Shown: positions 29,746 to 39,326, numbered from the stretch's first letter. The stretch: 64,000 bases of DNA from Halorubrum lacusprofundi ATCC 49239 (GCF_000022205.1 NC_012029.1:2604001-2668000); one strand, 5' to 3'. Numbers and translations: made by a program. The notes: generated from the letters alone by a model not told the origin.

Positions 29746-30660
29746 TTACGCGATTTTCTCGTACTGCTCGGAGAGCTTCTCGGCGGCCTCGTCGAGCAGG
29801 TCCGACTCGTACTCGTCGAGTTCCCACTCGACCACTTCCTCGACGCCGTTCGAGCCGAGCTTCGCGGGGACGCCGAACGCGGTGTCCTCGTAGCCGAACT
29901 CGCCGTCGAGTACGACGGAGCAGGGGAGCACCTCGCCGGTGTCGTTCAGGACCGCCTCGACGGTGTGCGCGACGCCGGTGGCGGGGCCCCACTGCGTGGC
30001 GCCCTTGCGACTGATCACGTCCATCGCGGACTCTTGGAGGTCTTCGACGATCTCCTCCTTCTCGTCGGCGTCGAAGCTCGGGTCGCGACCGTCAACGCGC
30101 ACCTTCGAGAAGACGGGCGCCTGCGCGTCACCGTGCTCGCCGAGAATCGTCGCCTCGACGTTCTTCACGGGCGCGTCGAAGCGCTGGGAGAGGACGTACC
30201 GGAAGCGTGCGGAGTCGAGCCGCCCGCCGAACCCGATCACCTGACCGCGGTCGCGGTCGCCCGCCTCGTACAGGTGCCGGTTGAGCAGGTCGACGGGGTT
30301 CGACGTGGTGACGGTGACGAAGTCGTCGTTGTGCTCGGCGAGCGACGAGCCGATGTCCTCCATGATCGGCGCGTTGTTGCCCGCCAGATCGATGCGGGTC
30401 TGGCCCTCCTTGCGCGGGATGCCGGCCGTGATCACGACCACGTCCGAGCCGGCGGTGTCCTCGTAGTCGCCCTGCCGGACGGCCGTGTTCGAGTCGTAGG
30501 CGACGCCGTGGTTCGTGTCGGCCGCCTGCCCGATCGTCGTCTCGCGCTGGTCCGGGATGTCGACGAAGACCAACTCGTCGACCACGTCCCGCAGCGCGAG
30601 ATTGTACCCGGCCGCGGCCCCGACGGTCCCCGCCGCACCGATGACGCTCACTTTTGTCAT
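29746..30660 (-). CDS. mdh: Malate dehydrogenase
   Basis: 304-aa NAD(P)-dependent enzyme that oxidises malate to oxaloacetate in the TCA cycle; length and sequence fit the tetrameric, LDH-like haloarchaeal MalDH. Features: [20 protein letters not shown] Rossmann loop, D40-equivalent in [15 protein letters not shown], substrate-loop arginines in [34 protein letters not shown], and the catalytic His in [18 protein letters not shown]. Start is the ATG at 30660; the longer frame to 30768 overlaps the promoter and the divergent gene. Copy B of the repeated element points at its 3' end. Confidence 0.97.
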   Translation of the reverse strand: MTKVSVIGAAGTVGAAAGYNLALRDVVDELVFVDIPDQRETTIGQAADTNHGVAYDSNTAVRQGDYEDTAGSDVVVITAGIPRKEGQTRIDLAGNNAPIMEDIGSSLAEHNDDFVTVTTSNPVDLLNRHLYEAGDRDRGQVIGFGGRLDSARFRYVLSQRFDAPVKNVEATILGEHGDAQAPVFSKVRVDGRDPSFDADEKEEIVEDLQESAMDVISRKGATQWGPATGVAHTVEAVLNDTGEVLPCSVVLDGEFGYEDTAFGVPAKLGSNGVEEVVEWELDEYESDLLDEAAEKLSEQYEKIA

Positions 30661-30779
30661 ACCGTGTGAAGTCGTGTCGGGCGGCGAGTAAACGTTTCGG
30701 AGCCTCACGAACGGATACCAAAGTCTCGACGGATCGCGTCGCGAAACCCCTAACTCCGACGGCCGCACACACCCACTCA

Positions 30780-31373
30780 GTGCCGACGTTCCGCTACCCG
30801 TGCCCCGGCTGTCGGACGACCAACAGCCTCCACGACGCCGACTGCGACTTCGAGGGCGTGAGCTGGCCGACCATCGAGAAGGCGTACACGGATCTCCTGA
30901 CCGTTCTCACCGCCGAGCCGGACGGAATGGCCGAGTCCACGCTCCGCGAGGCGATTCACAGCGAGTGGAGCGGGCTCCACAAGGCCGCGCTCGGCGCCTT
31001 GGAACGCGAGCAGCGCGTCGTCGAGGATGGCGACCGGCTCCGGCTGCTCACCGCCGCCGAGTTCAAGGAACTCGTCTCCGAGCCGACCCGGGACCCCATG
31101 CGAACCGTCTACGAGTACGGCTCCGTCCCGGGCTGCCACGACAACGCCGTCTTCGCGATGGTCGCGTGGTACGAGATGGTCGGGCTCTCGTGGCCCGAGA
31201 CCCGCGAGAACGTCGTCGAGTGGCTCCGCGAGTCCGGCGCGTGGGACCGCGGTGGCTTCGAGGAGTCGACGCCCGAGGAGCTCGTCGACGCCAAGCGCCA
31301 CGTGTACGACGAGGGCTACGGCTGGAAGGAGAAGGGACAGGCCGCGAAGCGCGTGATCGAGCGGCACGTGTAG
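30780..31373 (+). CDS. Conserved haloarchaeal protein with N-terminal zinc-binding motif
   Basis: 197-aa protein. The first 22 residues ([20 protein letters not shown] then CDF) contain CPGC and HDxxC, a likely small zinc knuckle. The remainder is alpha-helical: a winged-helix-like segment TEPDG-type ([20 protein letters not shown], then [20 protein letters not shown]) followed by a C-terminal domain with W/Y-rich helices ([40 protein letters not shown]). The GTG at 30780 begins just before the cysteines. I know of conserved haloarchaeal homologues but no function; a DNA- or RNA-associated role is only suggested. Confidence 0.75.
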   Translation: MPTFRYPCPGCRTTNSLHDADCDFEGVSWPTIEKAYTDLLTVLTAEPDGMAESTLREAIHSEWSGLHKAALGALEREQRVVEDGDRLRLLTAAEFKELVSEPTRDPMRTVYEYGSVPGCHDNAVFAMVAWYEMVGLSWPETRENVVEWLRESGAWDRGGFEESTPEELVDAKRHVYDEGYGWKEKGQAAKRVIERHV

Positions 31374-31448
31374 GCCGCCCGCGAGGCCGCCGGGCGCGTG
31401 GCCCGCGTCTGCCCGGCTTTTTAAGTTCGCGCGCGGCGTCTCGCCACC

Positions 31449-32810
31449 GTGACGCATCCGGAGGCGGGCGCGGCGTCGATCGAGGGCGACGATCCCCCCC
31501 GATCCCCGGCCGTCGCCAACCCCCGCCGCGCGCTCGCCGTAGTGATCGGCGTCGTGTTCATCGATCTGGTCGGTTTCGGAATCGTGATCCCGATCCTCCC
31601 CTTCTACGTGCGCTCGTTCGGCGTCAGCGACGCCTTCATCGGGTTGCTCGCGGCGTCGTACTCGCTCGCGCAGTTCCTCGCGGCGCCTACGCTCGGCCGA
31701 CTCTCCGATCGGATCGGGCGCCGACCCGTCCTGCTCGCGTCGCTCGCGACCGCCGGCGTCGCGTGGGTGACGTTCGGCTACGCCGGGGAGTCGGGCGCGC
31801 GCTTCGGGACCGCCGCCGCGCTGGCGACGCTGTTCGCCTCCCGGACGCTCGCCGGGGCAATGGGCGGCAACATCGCCGCCGCGCAGGCGTACGTCGCCGA
31901 CATCACGCCGAGAGATCGGCGAGCGGGCGCGCTGGGGCTCGTCGGTGCATCGTTCGCGCTCGGCTTCGTCTTCGGTCCGGCGATCGGCGGCCTGCTCGCC
32001 GCCGACGCCGTGGTCGCCCGCGCCGACGCCCTCCTCCCGGCGTTCGTCCCGGCGACGGCGTACTCGCTCCCCAGCTTCGCGGCGGCGGGAATGAGCTTCC
32101 TCGCGGTCGGCGTCGGGTTCGTGTTCTTAGAGGAGCCGAAGCGGACGCGCCCGACGGAGGAGGTCGAGGGGCGACACACGACCGCGATCGGTCAGTTCCG
32201 CAATGCGCTCTCCTCGGTGACGCTCCGGCCGCTGACGGTCGCGTACTTCGTCGTCGCCGTCGCGTTCGCGGGCGTACAGGTCATGTTCATCCCGTACGTC
32301 GCCGACGCCTTCGGCTACGACGCGACCGCCGCGGCGTTCCTGCTCACCTACGTCGGCGTCCTCGGCGCGGTGAATCAGGGCGTTCTCGTCGGGCGGCTCT
32401 CGCGGGTCGTCCCCTCGCGAACGCTCGTCGCGGCCGGTTCCGTGATCCTCGCCGGCGCGCTCGTCGCGATCCCCGCGACCGGACTCGTCGACCGGGCGGC
32501 CGGCGACGTCGCTCTCGGCGGCCCAGCGTGGCTCACACTCCCGCTTGTCGCGCTCCTCATCGCGCTCGCGGCGCTTTCGCTCGGGAACGCCCTCGTGAAC
32601 GTCTCGCTTGCGACACTCGTCTCCGCGTCGGCCGGCGACGCCGAGCAGGGTGCCGCCTTCGGCGTCACGCAGGGCGCGTCGAGCCTCGGCCGGACCGTCG
32701 GCCCGCCCCTAATGGCCGTCCTCTACACCGTCGCCGTCGCGTCGCCGTTCCTCGTCGGCGCGCTCCTTCTCGTTCCTGTGGCCGCGGCGTTCGGACGCCG
32801 AACCGGGTGA
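31449..32810 (+). CDS. Major facilitator superfamily transporter
   Basis: 453-aa protein with 12 predicted TM helices. MFS motif A is present between TM2 and TM3 (LGRLSDRIGRRPVLLASLAT), with a second copy in the C-half (LVGRLSRVVPSRTLVAAGSV), and motif C-like GLVGASFALGFVFGPAIGGLL in TM5, which favours a proton-coupled drug/metabolite efflux-type antiporter (TetA-like subgroup). Start GTG at 31449 with an acidic N-terminal tail (IEGDDPPRSP) before TM1. Substrate not predictable. Confidence 0.88.
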   Translation: MTHPEAGAASIEGDDPPRSPAVANPRRALAVVIGVVFIDLVGFGIVIPILPFYVRSFGVSDAFIGLLAASYSLAQFLAAPTLGRLSDRIGRRPVLLASLATAGVAWVTFGYAGESGARFGTAAALATLFASRTLAGAMGGNIAAAQAYVADITPRDRRAGALGLVGASFALGFVFGPAIGGLLAADAVVARADALLPAFVPATAYSLPSFAAAGMSFLAVGVGFVFLEEPKRTRPTEEVEGRHTTAIGQFRNALSSVTLRPLTVAYFVVAVAFAGVQVMFIPYVADAFGYDATAAAFLLTYVGVLGAVNQGVLVGRLSRVVPSRTLVAAGSVILAGALVAIPATGLVDRAAGDVALGGPAWLTLPLVALLIALAALSLGNALVNVSLATLVSASAGDAEQGAAFGVTQGASSLGRTVGPPLMAVLYTVAVASPFLVGALLLVPVAAAFGRRTG

Positions 32811-32872
32811 CCGCCGGGCGAATCGCCGCCGCACGATAGCTTTACGCCGCGCGTGTCCTTCGTGACCGACAC

Positions 32873-34669
32873 ATGCTCTCCGATCTCGTCCCGGCGTGGC
32901 CCGTCATCGGCTCGCTCGCCGGCGGGGCGGGGGCAGTCGGGCTCGCATGGGCGATCCGCGAACACCGGGGCCGCCCTGGCGTTGACTGGTTCCTCGGTGT
33001 GTTCGCTGCGCAGGCGACGTGGTGCTTCTCCTACGGGATCGGCTTGCTCGTCACGGACCCGACGCTTCGGGCGGTGCTGGAGGCGATGACGTGGCTCGGG
33101 ATCGTCTGGGCCGGCATCACCTTCCTCGGATTCGCGCTGGAGTACACCGGCCGGAGCGACGTGGTCCGCGGCCGGCTGTTCGGCTCCGTGGTCGGCTTCG
33201 GACTCCTCTCGACGGTCCTTCTCGTCACGAACTCGCTCCACGGGGCGTTCTGGACCGGGTTCGAGTTCGAGCCCGCATTCGGCGTCGCGACGGTCTCGTA
33301 CGCGTTCGGCCCCTGGGCGTACCTCGTCGTCGCCGTCGAGACCGTGCTCGTCGCGAGCGCCGTCTTCCTCCTCGTCGACACCCTGCTCAGCTACGGTCCA
33401 CTGTACCGCCGAGAGAGCGCCGCGGTCGCGCTGAGCTCGCTACCACCGGGGTTCGCACTCGTTGCGTGGGCGCTGGAGATCGGACCGGTCCCCCAGCTCC
33501 AGCTCGCGGCCATGATGTTCGTTCCGCACATGCTGCTGGACGCGTACGCGTTCAACCGCGCGGAGATGTTTGACCGAAATCCGACGACCAGCCGCGCCGC
33601 CGAGCGCACCGCGATCGACGACCTCGCCGACCCCATCGTCGCGCTCGCACCCGACCGTCACGTCGTCCGGCTCAACCCCGCCGCCGAGTCGCTACTCGGT
33701 GTCGACGCCGAGACCGCTCGCGACCGCCCGCTCGACGAGTTCATGGCAGTTCCCGGCCTCGACGACGACCGCGCCGCCGCCGAGCCGGACGGGGGCGACA
33801 GCCACGACGACGGCACCCGCGAGACGATCGCGGTCGACGACGGCGCCGCCCGCCGCACCTACGCGGTGTCGACATCGCCGCTGACGGACCCCAACGGGAC
33901 CCACGTCGGGTATACGATCGTCTTTTCGGACGTGACCGAGCGCGAGCGGCGCCGCCAGCAGCTTGAGGTGCTCAACCGGATCTTACGCCACAACCTCCGC
34001 AACGATGCCGGAGTCGTCCACGGCTACGGCGAGATCCTCCGCAACCGCCTCGAGGATCCCGAGCTGGTCCGGATGGCCGACGCGATCGAGCGCCGCGCGG
34101 GGGCGCTGGCCGCGCTCGGCGAGAAGGCCGGCACCGTCGAGCGCCTCGTCGGCGACAGCGACGCGAGCGCCGTCGCGGTCGACGAGATCGTCGCGTCTGC
34201 CATCGCTGACGCACACGAGCGCGATCCCGACGCGAGCGTCGAGTCGAACCCCGTCGACGGCGACTGGACCACGCGCGTCAGGGTCGACGCGCTTCGGGCG
34301 ATCGTCGAGAACACCGTGGAGAACGCGCTCGACCACCACGACGGCGAGGGGTCCGAGCGCGACGACGGCGGACCGTGGGTTCGGGTGTCGCTTCGTCGGG
34401 AGGGGAAGGAGAGGGGAGAAGGGGAAGGCGACGCGATCGACAACTCCCGGTTCGTCCTCACCGTCGAGGACGACGGCCCCGGCATCCCCGATCACGAGAT
34501 TGAGGCGGTCGAGTCCGGCCGTGAGACCGCGCTCGAACACGGGTCGGGGCTTGGGCTGTGGGTCGTCGAGTGGGGCGCCGCGGCGATCGGCGCCGACGTC
34601 GACTACGCCGACCGCGAGCCGCGAGGGACGCGCGTGACGGTGTCGATCCCGATCGTCGGAGAGACGTGA
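32873..34669 (+). CDS. Sensor histidine kinase with N-terminal 7TM domain and PAS
   Basis: 598-aa membrane kinase. The N-terminal 7TM histidine-kinase sensor domain (residues ~5-235) is followed by a PAS domain (DDLADPIVALAPDRHVVRLN ... GYTIVFSDVTERERRRQQ), a HisKA-like dimerisation helix with phospho-acceptor His in VLNRILRHNLRNDAGVVHGY near residue 376, and an HATPase domain with the N-box IVENTVENALDHHD, G1 LTVEDDGPGIPDHE and G2 EHGSGLGLWVVEWGA. A Glu/Lys/Arg insertion (RREGKERGEGEGDAID) sits inside the ATPase domain. No response regulator is adjacent, usual for orphan haloarchaeal kinases. Confidence 0.9.
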   Translation: MLSDLVPAWPVIGSLAGGAGAVGLAWAIREHRGRPGVDWFLGVFAAQATWCFSYGIGLLVTDPTLRAVLEAMTWLGIVWAGITFLGFALEYTGRSDVVRGRLFGSVVGFGLLSTVLLVTNSLHGAFWTGFEFEPAFGVATVSYAFGPWAYLVVAVETVLVASAVFLLVDTLLSYGPLYRRESAAVALSSLPPGFALVAWALEIGPVPQLQLAAMMFVPHMLLDAYAFNRAEMFDRNPTTSRAAERTAIDDLADPIVALAPDRHVVRLNPAAESLLGVDAETARDRPLDEFMAVPGLDDDRAAAEPDGGDSHDDGTRETIAVDDGAARRTYAVSTSPLTDPNGTHVGYTIVFSDVTERERRRQQLEVLNRILRHNLRNDAGVVHGYGEILRNRLEDPELVRMADAIERRAGALAALGEKAGTVERLVGDSDASAVAVDEIVASAIADAHERDPDASVESNPVDGDWTTRVRVDALRAIVENTVENALDHHDGEGSERDDGGPWVRVSLRREGKERGEGEGDAIDNSRFVLTVEDDGPGIPDHEIEAVESGRETALEHGSGLGLWVVEWGAAAIGADVDYADREPRGTRVTVSIPIVGET

Positions 34670-34723
34670 GTCAGAGAGAAGAGTCGGTCGTCGACAGATC
34701 CAAAAACGTCGTTTTCGGCTGTT

Positions 34724-35467
34724 TCAGTCGCTCTGGATGCGAGGGGCTAGCATGAACGTAACGTGCCCGAGCCCCTCAGCGAACCCGTAGTGGAGCTTGA
34801 CGGGGAACTCCTCGCCGAGCTCGATGGTGACCTCGGCGTCGGAGGGAATCGCCTTGTTCATGTCCTTGAGATAGTCGAGGCTGAACAGTGAATCGGCGGG
34901 ACCGGCGGTGAGCGCGATGAGGTCCTCGCGTGCGAGCCGCAGGTCGACGTCGTCGGTGTCGCCCTCGGCTTCGATGAAGAATGCCTCGTCGGTCTCGTCG
35001 ACGCGCAGGCGGATGTGGTCCGAGACCATGTCGGCGGCGGTGATCCCGCGGTTAATCTGGGCGCCCTCGACGACGATCTCGGAGGCGAGATCGAGGTCGG
35101 GGATATCCGGCTCCTGTCGGATGGAGTCGGGGTCGATGAGCGCGAGGGTGTAGGAGAGCCCGTCGATCTCGATGTGGAGCTTGCGGGTCTCCTCGTTGAG
35201 TTCGAGGTGGATCAGGTCGCCGGAGTTGGCCATGCCGGCGATGTCCTCTAAGCGGGCGAGATTGACGCCGATGACGCCGCCGTCGGCCTCGTAGGACTCG
35301 AACGCGGCAGCTTCGAGAGTGAGATCGACCATGCCGACGTTAGCGGGGTCGACAGCCCGAATGGAGAGCTCCTCGTCGTTTAGGCGGATCTTACACTCGT
35401 CGACCAACACGCTCACCGAATCGAGCGCGTCCTGTAGCGTCGACGCGCCTACAATGGCCTTGAACAT
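34724..35467 (-). CDS. pcn: DNA polymerase sliding clamp PCNA
   Basis: 247-aa homotrimeric clamp that tethers replicative polymerases and repair enzymes. The two-domain PCNA fold is evident: [60 protein letters not shown], interdomain region [39 protein letters not shown], and [20 protein letters not shown]. The acidic surface is typical of haloarchaeal PCNA. A TATA-like TTTTTAGG lies about 25 nt before the ATG, predicting a leaderless mRNA. The stop is 54 nt from the convergent kinase gene. Confidence 0.97.
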
Positions 35468-35528
35468 ATACGTTCGGCTAGGGCGGTATCACCTAAAAAG
35501 GCACCCGATCGGACCGGCACGGAAACGC

Positions 35529-35981
35529 TCAAAGCGACCGGATCAGCCGGGCGATGACGACCGCCAGCGTGACCACGATTCGCAACAGTCGGAGGCGTTC
35601 GAGCCGGTATTCGACCGGGTCGGAGTTGCAGTTCTCGTCGGTCTCTTCGTCGCTCTCCGGCCGATCGCTCTCCGGCCGATCGCTTTCCGGCCGATCGCTT
35701 TCCGGCCGATCGCTCTCCGGCCGATCGCTCTCCGTCTCCTCGGGAGGGCCGACGCCGTCGCCGGGGCAGTTGCTGTCGCCGGGACGATCGTTTTCGTCTC
35801 GGTCGTTCCGGGACGATGCCGGTCCGCCGTTTTCTTCCAGTTCGTCGGTCGCGCTCGATCCGTCGGTCGCGCTCGATTCGTCGTTTGGGCTCGATTCGTC
35901 GTTTGCGCTCGATTCGTCGTTTGCGCTCGATCCGTTGATCGAGTCGTTCGGCGTCGAGAGTGTGGATATCTCGTCGTACAT
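35529..35981 (-). CDS. Low-complexity acidic protein with tandem pentapeptides
   Basis: 150-aa protein of simple composition: an N-terminal Ser/Asn/Asp/Glu repeat (SSANDE, SSPNDE, SSATDG), a Pro/Gly/Asp linker, five to six tandem SDRPE units, then EETDENCNSDPVEYRLERLR and a short hydrophobic C-terminus (LLRIVVTLAVVIARLI) that could anchor it in the membrane. No homologue recognised. A minus-strand CGAATACATATG promoter-like sequence near 36030 supports transcription in this direction; the opposite strand is also open, and the repeats give no codon-bias test, so reality is only probable. It lies upstream of pcn on the same strand. Confidence 0.5.
   Translation of the reverse strand: MYDEISTLSTPNDSINGSSANDESSANDESSPNDESSATDGSSATDELEENGGPASSRNDRDENDRPGDSNCPGDGVGPPEETESDRPESDRPESDRPESDRPESDRPESDEETDENCNSDPVEYRLERLRLLRIVVTLAVVIARLIRSL
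35650..35734. repeat. 15-bp tandem repeat, five units plus a partial one
   Basis: Unit TCGCTCTCCGGCCGA, with C/T variation at one position (CTCTCC versus CTTTCC), repeated head to tail. It encodes the SDRPE repeat of the minus-strand protein. The multiple-of-three unit keeps the reading frame whatever the copy number, so copy number could vary between strains. Confidence 0.85.
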
Positions 35982-36124
35982 GGAACCAACTACGGCCGAA
36001 TCGACGACCGCACACGACAGTACGACGTTAATTCATATGTATTCGAGCCGAACGCAAGGCGGAACTGAAAGTTGTCGAACGTCGGCACCGATCGAGGGCG
36101 CGACTGGTGGTATCGCTCGGGCGC

Positions 36125-37525
36125 TCAGATCAGCGGCTCGACGATCTCTCGGCCCTCGGCGAGCAGGTTGTCGACCGCTGCGTCGGAGTCGGCCTCGGCG
36201 TACACCCGTAGTTTCGGCTCCGTGCCCGAAGGGCGGACGAGCAGCCACGAGCCGTTCTCCAAGAGGAGCTTAAAGCCGTCGAGGGTGACCACTTTCGCGA
36301 CCCCATGGCCGGCCACTGATTCGGGGATGTGGTCCTCAAGGTCGGCGAGGACGCCCACCTTGCGGTCGTCGGGGCAGTCGAGCGACACCTTCCCGGACGC
36401 GATCGCCCCGTGCTCGTCGAGCAGGCGATCGACCCGGTTGTCGAACGGCTCCGCGGCGTGGGTGCCCGCGGCGAGCAGCGCCATCAACACGCCGTCCTTC
36501 TCGCGGACGTGGCCGCGGAGGGTGAATCCGCCCGACTCCTCGCCGCCGAACAGCGCGTCGTGCTCGCCCATCGCCTCGGCGACCCACTTGAAGCCGACCG
36601 GGGTCTCGTACACTTCCTCACCGTGCGCCTCCGCGATGCGGTCGACGAGGAACGTCGTCGAGACCGTGCGGACCGCCGGCCCGGAGTCGTTCTCTAAGAG
36701 CCGGTCGTAGCAGGCGGCGTAGAAGAGGTTGGCGTCGAGCACGCCGCGCTCGGGCGTGACGACCGCGATCCGGTCGGCGTCGCCGTCGTTGGCGATTCCC
36801 ATGTCGACATCGCTGTCCGGGTCCGTCACGCGGTCGGCCAGCTCTTGGAGGTGCGCGGCCGAGGGCTCCGGCGAGTCGCCGCCGAAGGTCACGTCGCGGT
36901 CGCAGCGCAGCCGGACGACCTCCGCGCCGGCCGATTCGAGGAGCGCGTCGGTGACGCCGCGCCCGCTCCCGTGCATCGCGTCGTACGCGACGGTGAGCCC
37001 GTCGAGATCGACGCCGTTGCCTCCGGTTGCAGCGCCGACGACCTCGCGGGCCGCGTCGGCGTGGTCGCTCACGAGGTCGACGCGGGAAACCTCGCCGTGC
37101 TCGGCCTCAGGGAGGAGGTCGGGCTCTGCGAGGCGGGCGACGACGTCTTCAGTGACCGCGGGGAGCGCGGGCGCGCCGTCGTGCGGGATGAACTTCACGC
37201 CGTTGTACTCGGGCGGGTTGTGGGAGGCGGTGACCATGCAGGCACCAGCGAGCCCGCGGTCGACGATGGCGTAGGCGATCACGGGCGTCGGGGTGTCACG
37301 CTCGGGGAGGAGTACGTCGAAGCCGTTGCCGGCGAGCACCTCGGCGAGGCTCTCGGCGAACCCCTCCGAGGTCTCGCGGGCGTCGTAGCCGACCGCGACT
37401 GGCTCGTCGTGGCCCGCCGCCGCGAGGTGGTCGGCGACCGCCTGTCCCACGATCCGCACGCGGTCGTCGGTGAAGGTGTCGAGCGTCGCCCGCCAGCCGT
37501 CCGTACCGAAGGCAATCTGGTCCAC
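36125..37525 (-). CDS. Phosphohexomutase (phosphoglucomutase/phosphomannomutase family)
   Basis: 466-aa alpha-D-phosphohexomutase. The four family motifs are present: phosphoserine loop ACMVTASHNPPEYNGVKFIP near residue 93, metal-binding MGIANDGDADRIAVVTPE near 225, sugar-binding LFGGEESGGFTLRGHV near 312, and phosphate-binding LLVRPSGTEPKLRVYAEAD near the C-terminus. Could be GlmM, ManB or Pgm; sequence alone does not decide. Start placed at the GTG at 37525 (DQIAFGTDGWRATLD), where family similarity begins; the TATA box at about 37612-37618 leaves a leader of about 60 nt, so an upstream GTG at 37579 is a possible alternative. Confidence 0.9.
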   Translation of the reverse strand: MDQIAFGTDGWRATLDTFTDDRVRIVGQAVADHLAAAGHDEPVAVGYDARETSEGFAESLAEVLAGNGFDVLLPERDTPTPVIAYAIVDRGLAGACMVTASHNPPEYNGVKFIPHDGAPALPAVTEDVVARLAEPDLLPEAEHGEVSRVDLVSDHADAAREVVGAATGGNGVDLDGLTVAYDAMHGSGRGVTDALLESAGAEVVRLRCDRDVTFGGDSPEPSAAHLQELADRVTDPDSDVDMGIANDGDADRIAVVTPERGVLDANLFYAACYDRLLENDSGPAVRTVSTTFLVDRIAEAHGEEVYETPVGFKWVAEAMGEHDALFGGEESGGFTLRGHVREKDGVLMALLAAGTHAAEPFDNRVDRLLDEHGAIASGKVSLDCPDDRKVGVLADLEDHIPESVAGHGVAKVVTLDGFKLLLENGSWLLVRPSGTEPKLRVYAEADSDAAVDNLLAEGREIVEPLI

Positions 37526-37691
37526 ATCGACCACGTCAGCGGCGGGGACAATAATGCCCGGTGTCCCCTTCCCGGTCACGGACGTTGCCGGAACGAGCTG
37601 CCGGTGGAGGTTTATAAATAACCGGTGAGAGCGAGAGATCCGTCTCTCGTAGACCGCCCGCGTTTTTGGTCTCTCACCCCGAACCCGACGT

Positions 37692-38231
37692 ATGACCCGA
37701 ATCGTCGCCGTCTCCGGCAGTCGGAGCGCGGACAGCACCACACGGGCCGCGCTGTCGGTCGCGCTCGACGCCGCGGCCGACGCCGGCGCCGAGACCGGGA
37801 TGATCGATCTGGGCACGGTCGATCTCCCGCTGTATCACCCGGCCGAGGACGTACAGGGCGACAGCGAGCGGCTGACGCGGCTCGTCCGGGAGGCCGACGG
37901 CGTCCTCGCGGGCACGCCCGTCTACCACGGTTCCTACTCGTCGACGTTCAAGAACTTCCACGACTTCTGCGGCTCCGACGAGTACGAGAACACCGCGGTC
38001 GGGCTCCTCGCGACCGCCGGCGGCGGGTCGTACGGCGGGACGCTCGAACACCTCCGGTCGACGTTCCGGAACGTCCACGCGTGGACGGTCCCCCACGAGG
38101 TCGGGATCCAGGGAGCGTCGAGATACGTCGAGACCGGCGAGGAACCGCGGATCACCGACGACGACCTCCGGCGACGCACGGAGACGCTGGGCCGGGTCGT
38201 CACGGAGCACGCGGAGCGGCTGCGGGGGTGA
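37692..38231 (+). CDS. NADPH-dependent FMN reductase-family flavoprotein
   Basis: 179-aa flavodoxin-fold protein. The phosphate-binding loop is VAVSGSRSADSTTRAALSVA (residues ~5-24) and the second FMN contact is AGTPVYHGSYSSTFKNFHDF near residue 73, typical of the NADPH-dependent FMN reductase / chromate-azo reductase family; GLLATAGGGSYGGTLEHLR forms the third flavin loop. Expected to reduce FMN, quinones or azo compounds in the cytoplasm. Divergent from the phosphohexomutase gene, followed by the rhodanese gene. Confidence 0.87.
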   Translation: MTRIVAVSGSRSADSTTRAALSVALDAAADAGAETGMIDLGTVDLPLYHPAEDVQGDSERLTRLVREADGVLAGTPVYHGSYSSTFKNFHDFCGSDEYENTAVGLLATAGGGSYGGTLEHLRSTFRNVHAWTVPHEVGIQGASRYVETGEEPRITDDDLRRRTETLGRVVTEHAERLRG

Positions 38232-38312
38232 GCACAGCGGCGGGGAGGGCGCGTGACCACGGCGGCACCCACGAACGGTAGGGATTTGTGCGGTGAGACG
38301 AACCCTCCGTCG

Positions 38313-38684
38313 ATGGGTCGTATTCTCCCCGACGAGTTGGCCGAGCGCCTCGGAACAGACGACGAGCCGTTCCTGTTGGACATCCGACCCGAGTCGGACC
38401 ACGAGCGGGACGCGATCGACGCGAGTCGGAACGTGCCCGTATACGACGACCTCCGGGCCGGCGACGAGTCGGCGCTCCGGCGCCGGCTCGACGAGATTCC
38501 CGACGACCGGGAGATCGTCACCGTCTGCAAGATGGGAGTCGTCGCCAAGCGAGCGACGCGGGTGCTCGACGAGGCGGGCTACGACGCGTCGACGCTGGCG
38601 GGTGGCATGAGCGGGTGGAACGGGTACGAGCGGGGCTCGCTGGGGTATCGGATCCGGTCGCTGTGGTGGCGGCTACGGGGATGA
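38313..38684 (+). CDS. Rhodanese-domain protein
   Basis: 123-aa single rhodanese domain: MGRILPDELAERLGTDDEPF, LLDIRPESDHERDAIDASRN and the active-site loop VTVCKMGVVAKRATRVLDEA with catalytic Cys near residue 72, then AGYDASTLAGGMSGWNGYER. Likely a sulfurtransferase or persulfide carrier. The C-terminus is basic and Trp-rich (GYRIRSLWWRLRG), unlike the usual acidic haloarchaeal tails. The ATG at 38313 is used, because the stretch back to 38253 has no family similarity. Confidence 0.85.
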   Translation: MGRILPDELAERLGTDDEPFLLDIRPESDHERDAIDASRNVPVYDDLRAGDESALRRRLDEIPDDREIVTVCKMGVVAKRATRVLDEAGYDASTLAGGMSGWNGYERGSLGYRIRSLWWRLRG

Positions 38685-38761
38685 TGCGGGACAAAGTGGC
38701 TTCGGGGATGATGAGACCGCCGACCCGCTGGGCTTTTGACCGGCTCGCGTCTACGACGCAC

Positions 38762-38797
38762 ATGACCGAATCGGGGGACGACGACCGTGTCCGCTAA
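38762..38797 (+). other. Eleven-residue leader mini-ORF overlapping the hjc start
   Basis: ATG ACC GAA TCG ... TAA encodes [11 protein letters not shown] and ends within the first codons of hjc in another frame. A GCTTTTGACC box near 38731 places the transcription start almost exactly at this ATG, so the mini-ORF would be read as a leaderless message and hjc by reinitiation or internal start. It might be coincidental. Confidence 0.35.
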
Positions 38798-39326
38798 CCG
38801 AAAGGGCGACCGCCGCGAGCGCGAACTGGTGAACGCCCTCGACGGCGCGGGATTCGCCGTGATGCGCGCCCCGGCCAGCGGCGCGGCCACGGAGCGGGAA
38901 CTCCCGGACGTGCTCGCCGGCGACGGCGAGACGTTCTACGCGATCGAGGCAAAGTCGAGCGCGGGCGACCCGATCTACCTCACCGGCGAGGAGGTGGAGG
39001 CGCTGCTCTTCTTCGCGCGAAACTTCGGCGCGAAGGCGCGGATCGCGGTCCGATTCGACCGCGAGGACTGGTACTTCTTCCACCCGGGCGACCTGTACAC
39101 CACCGACGCGGGGTCGTACCGGGTCAAAAAGGAGAAAGCGCTGGGCGACGGTACCGACTTCCCCGAGTTCGTTGGCGATACCGAGAAGGTGACGCTCGAC
39201 GAGGTGGGCACCGGTGGCACCGCCACCGAGGACGGGCCCGATCCCGAAACGGAGGAGCGCCGGGGAATTCTGGAGGCGGTTCGAGACGGGCACATGCCGG
39301 TCGAGGACGCGCTCGACGTGCTGTGA
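38787..39326 (+). CDS. hjc: Holliday junction resolvase Hjc
   Basis: 179-aa structure-specific nuclease that cuts four-way junctions in recombination. PD-(D/E)XK core: [20 protein letters not shown] with catalytic Glu near residue 12, [20 protein letters not shown] with the metal-binding Asp, and the ExK in [21 protein letters not shown] halophile-type acidic C-terminal extension (about residues 125-179) follows the 120-residue core. The GTG at 38787 matches the conserved N-terminus [12 protein letters not shown]. Confidence 0.94.
   Translation: MSANRKGDRRERELVNALDGAGFAVMRAPASGAATERELPDVLAGDGETFYAIEAKSSAGDPIYLTGEEVEALLFFARNFGAKARIAVRFDREDWYFFHPGDLYTTDAGSYRVKKEKALGDGTDFPEFVGDTEKVTLDEVGTGGTATEDGPDPETEERRGILEAVRDGHMPVEDALDVL

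Noticed and set aside
35650-35734. Tandem repeat as a CRISPR array
   Set aside because: Units are adjacent 15-mers without unique spacers.
38676-38713. Repeated GGGGATGATG with ATGATGA as a C/D-box RNA
   Set aside because: No D box (CTGA) at suitable spacing and no terminal stem.
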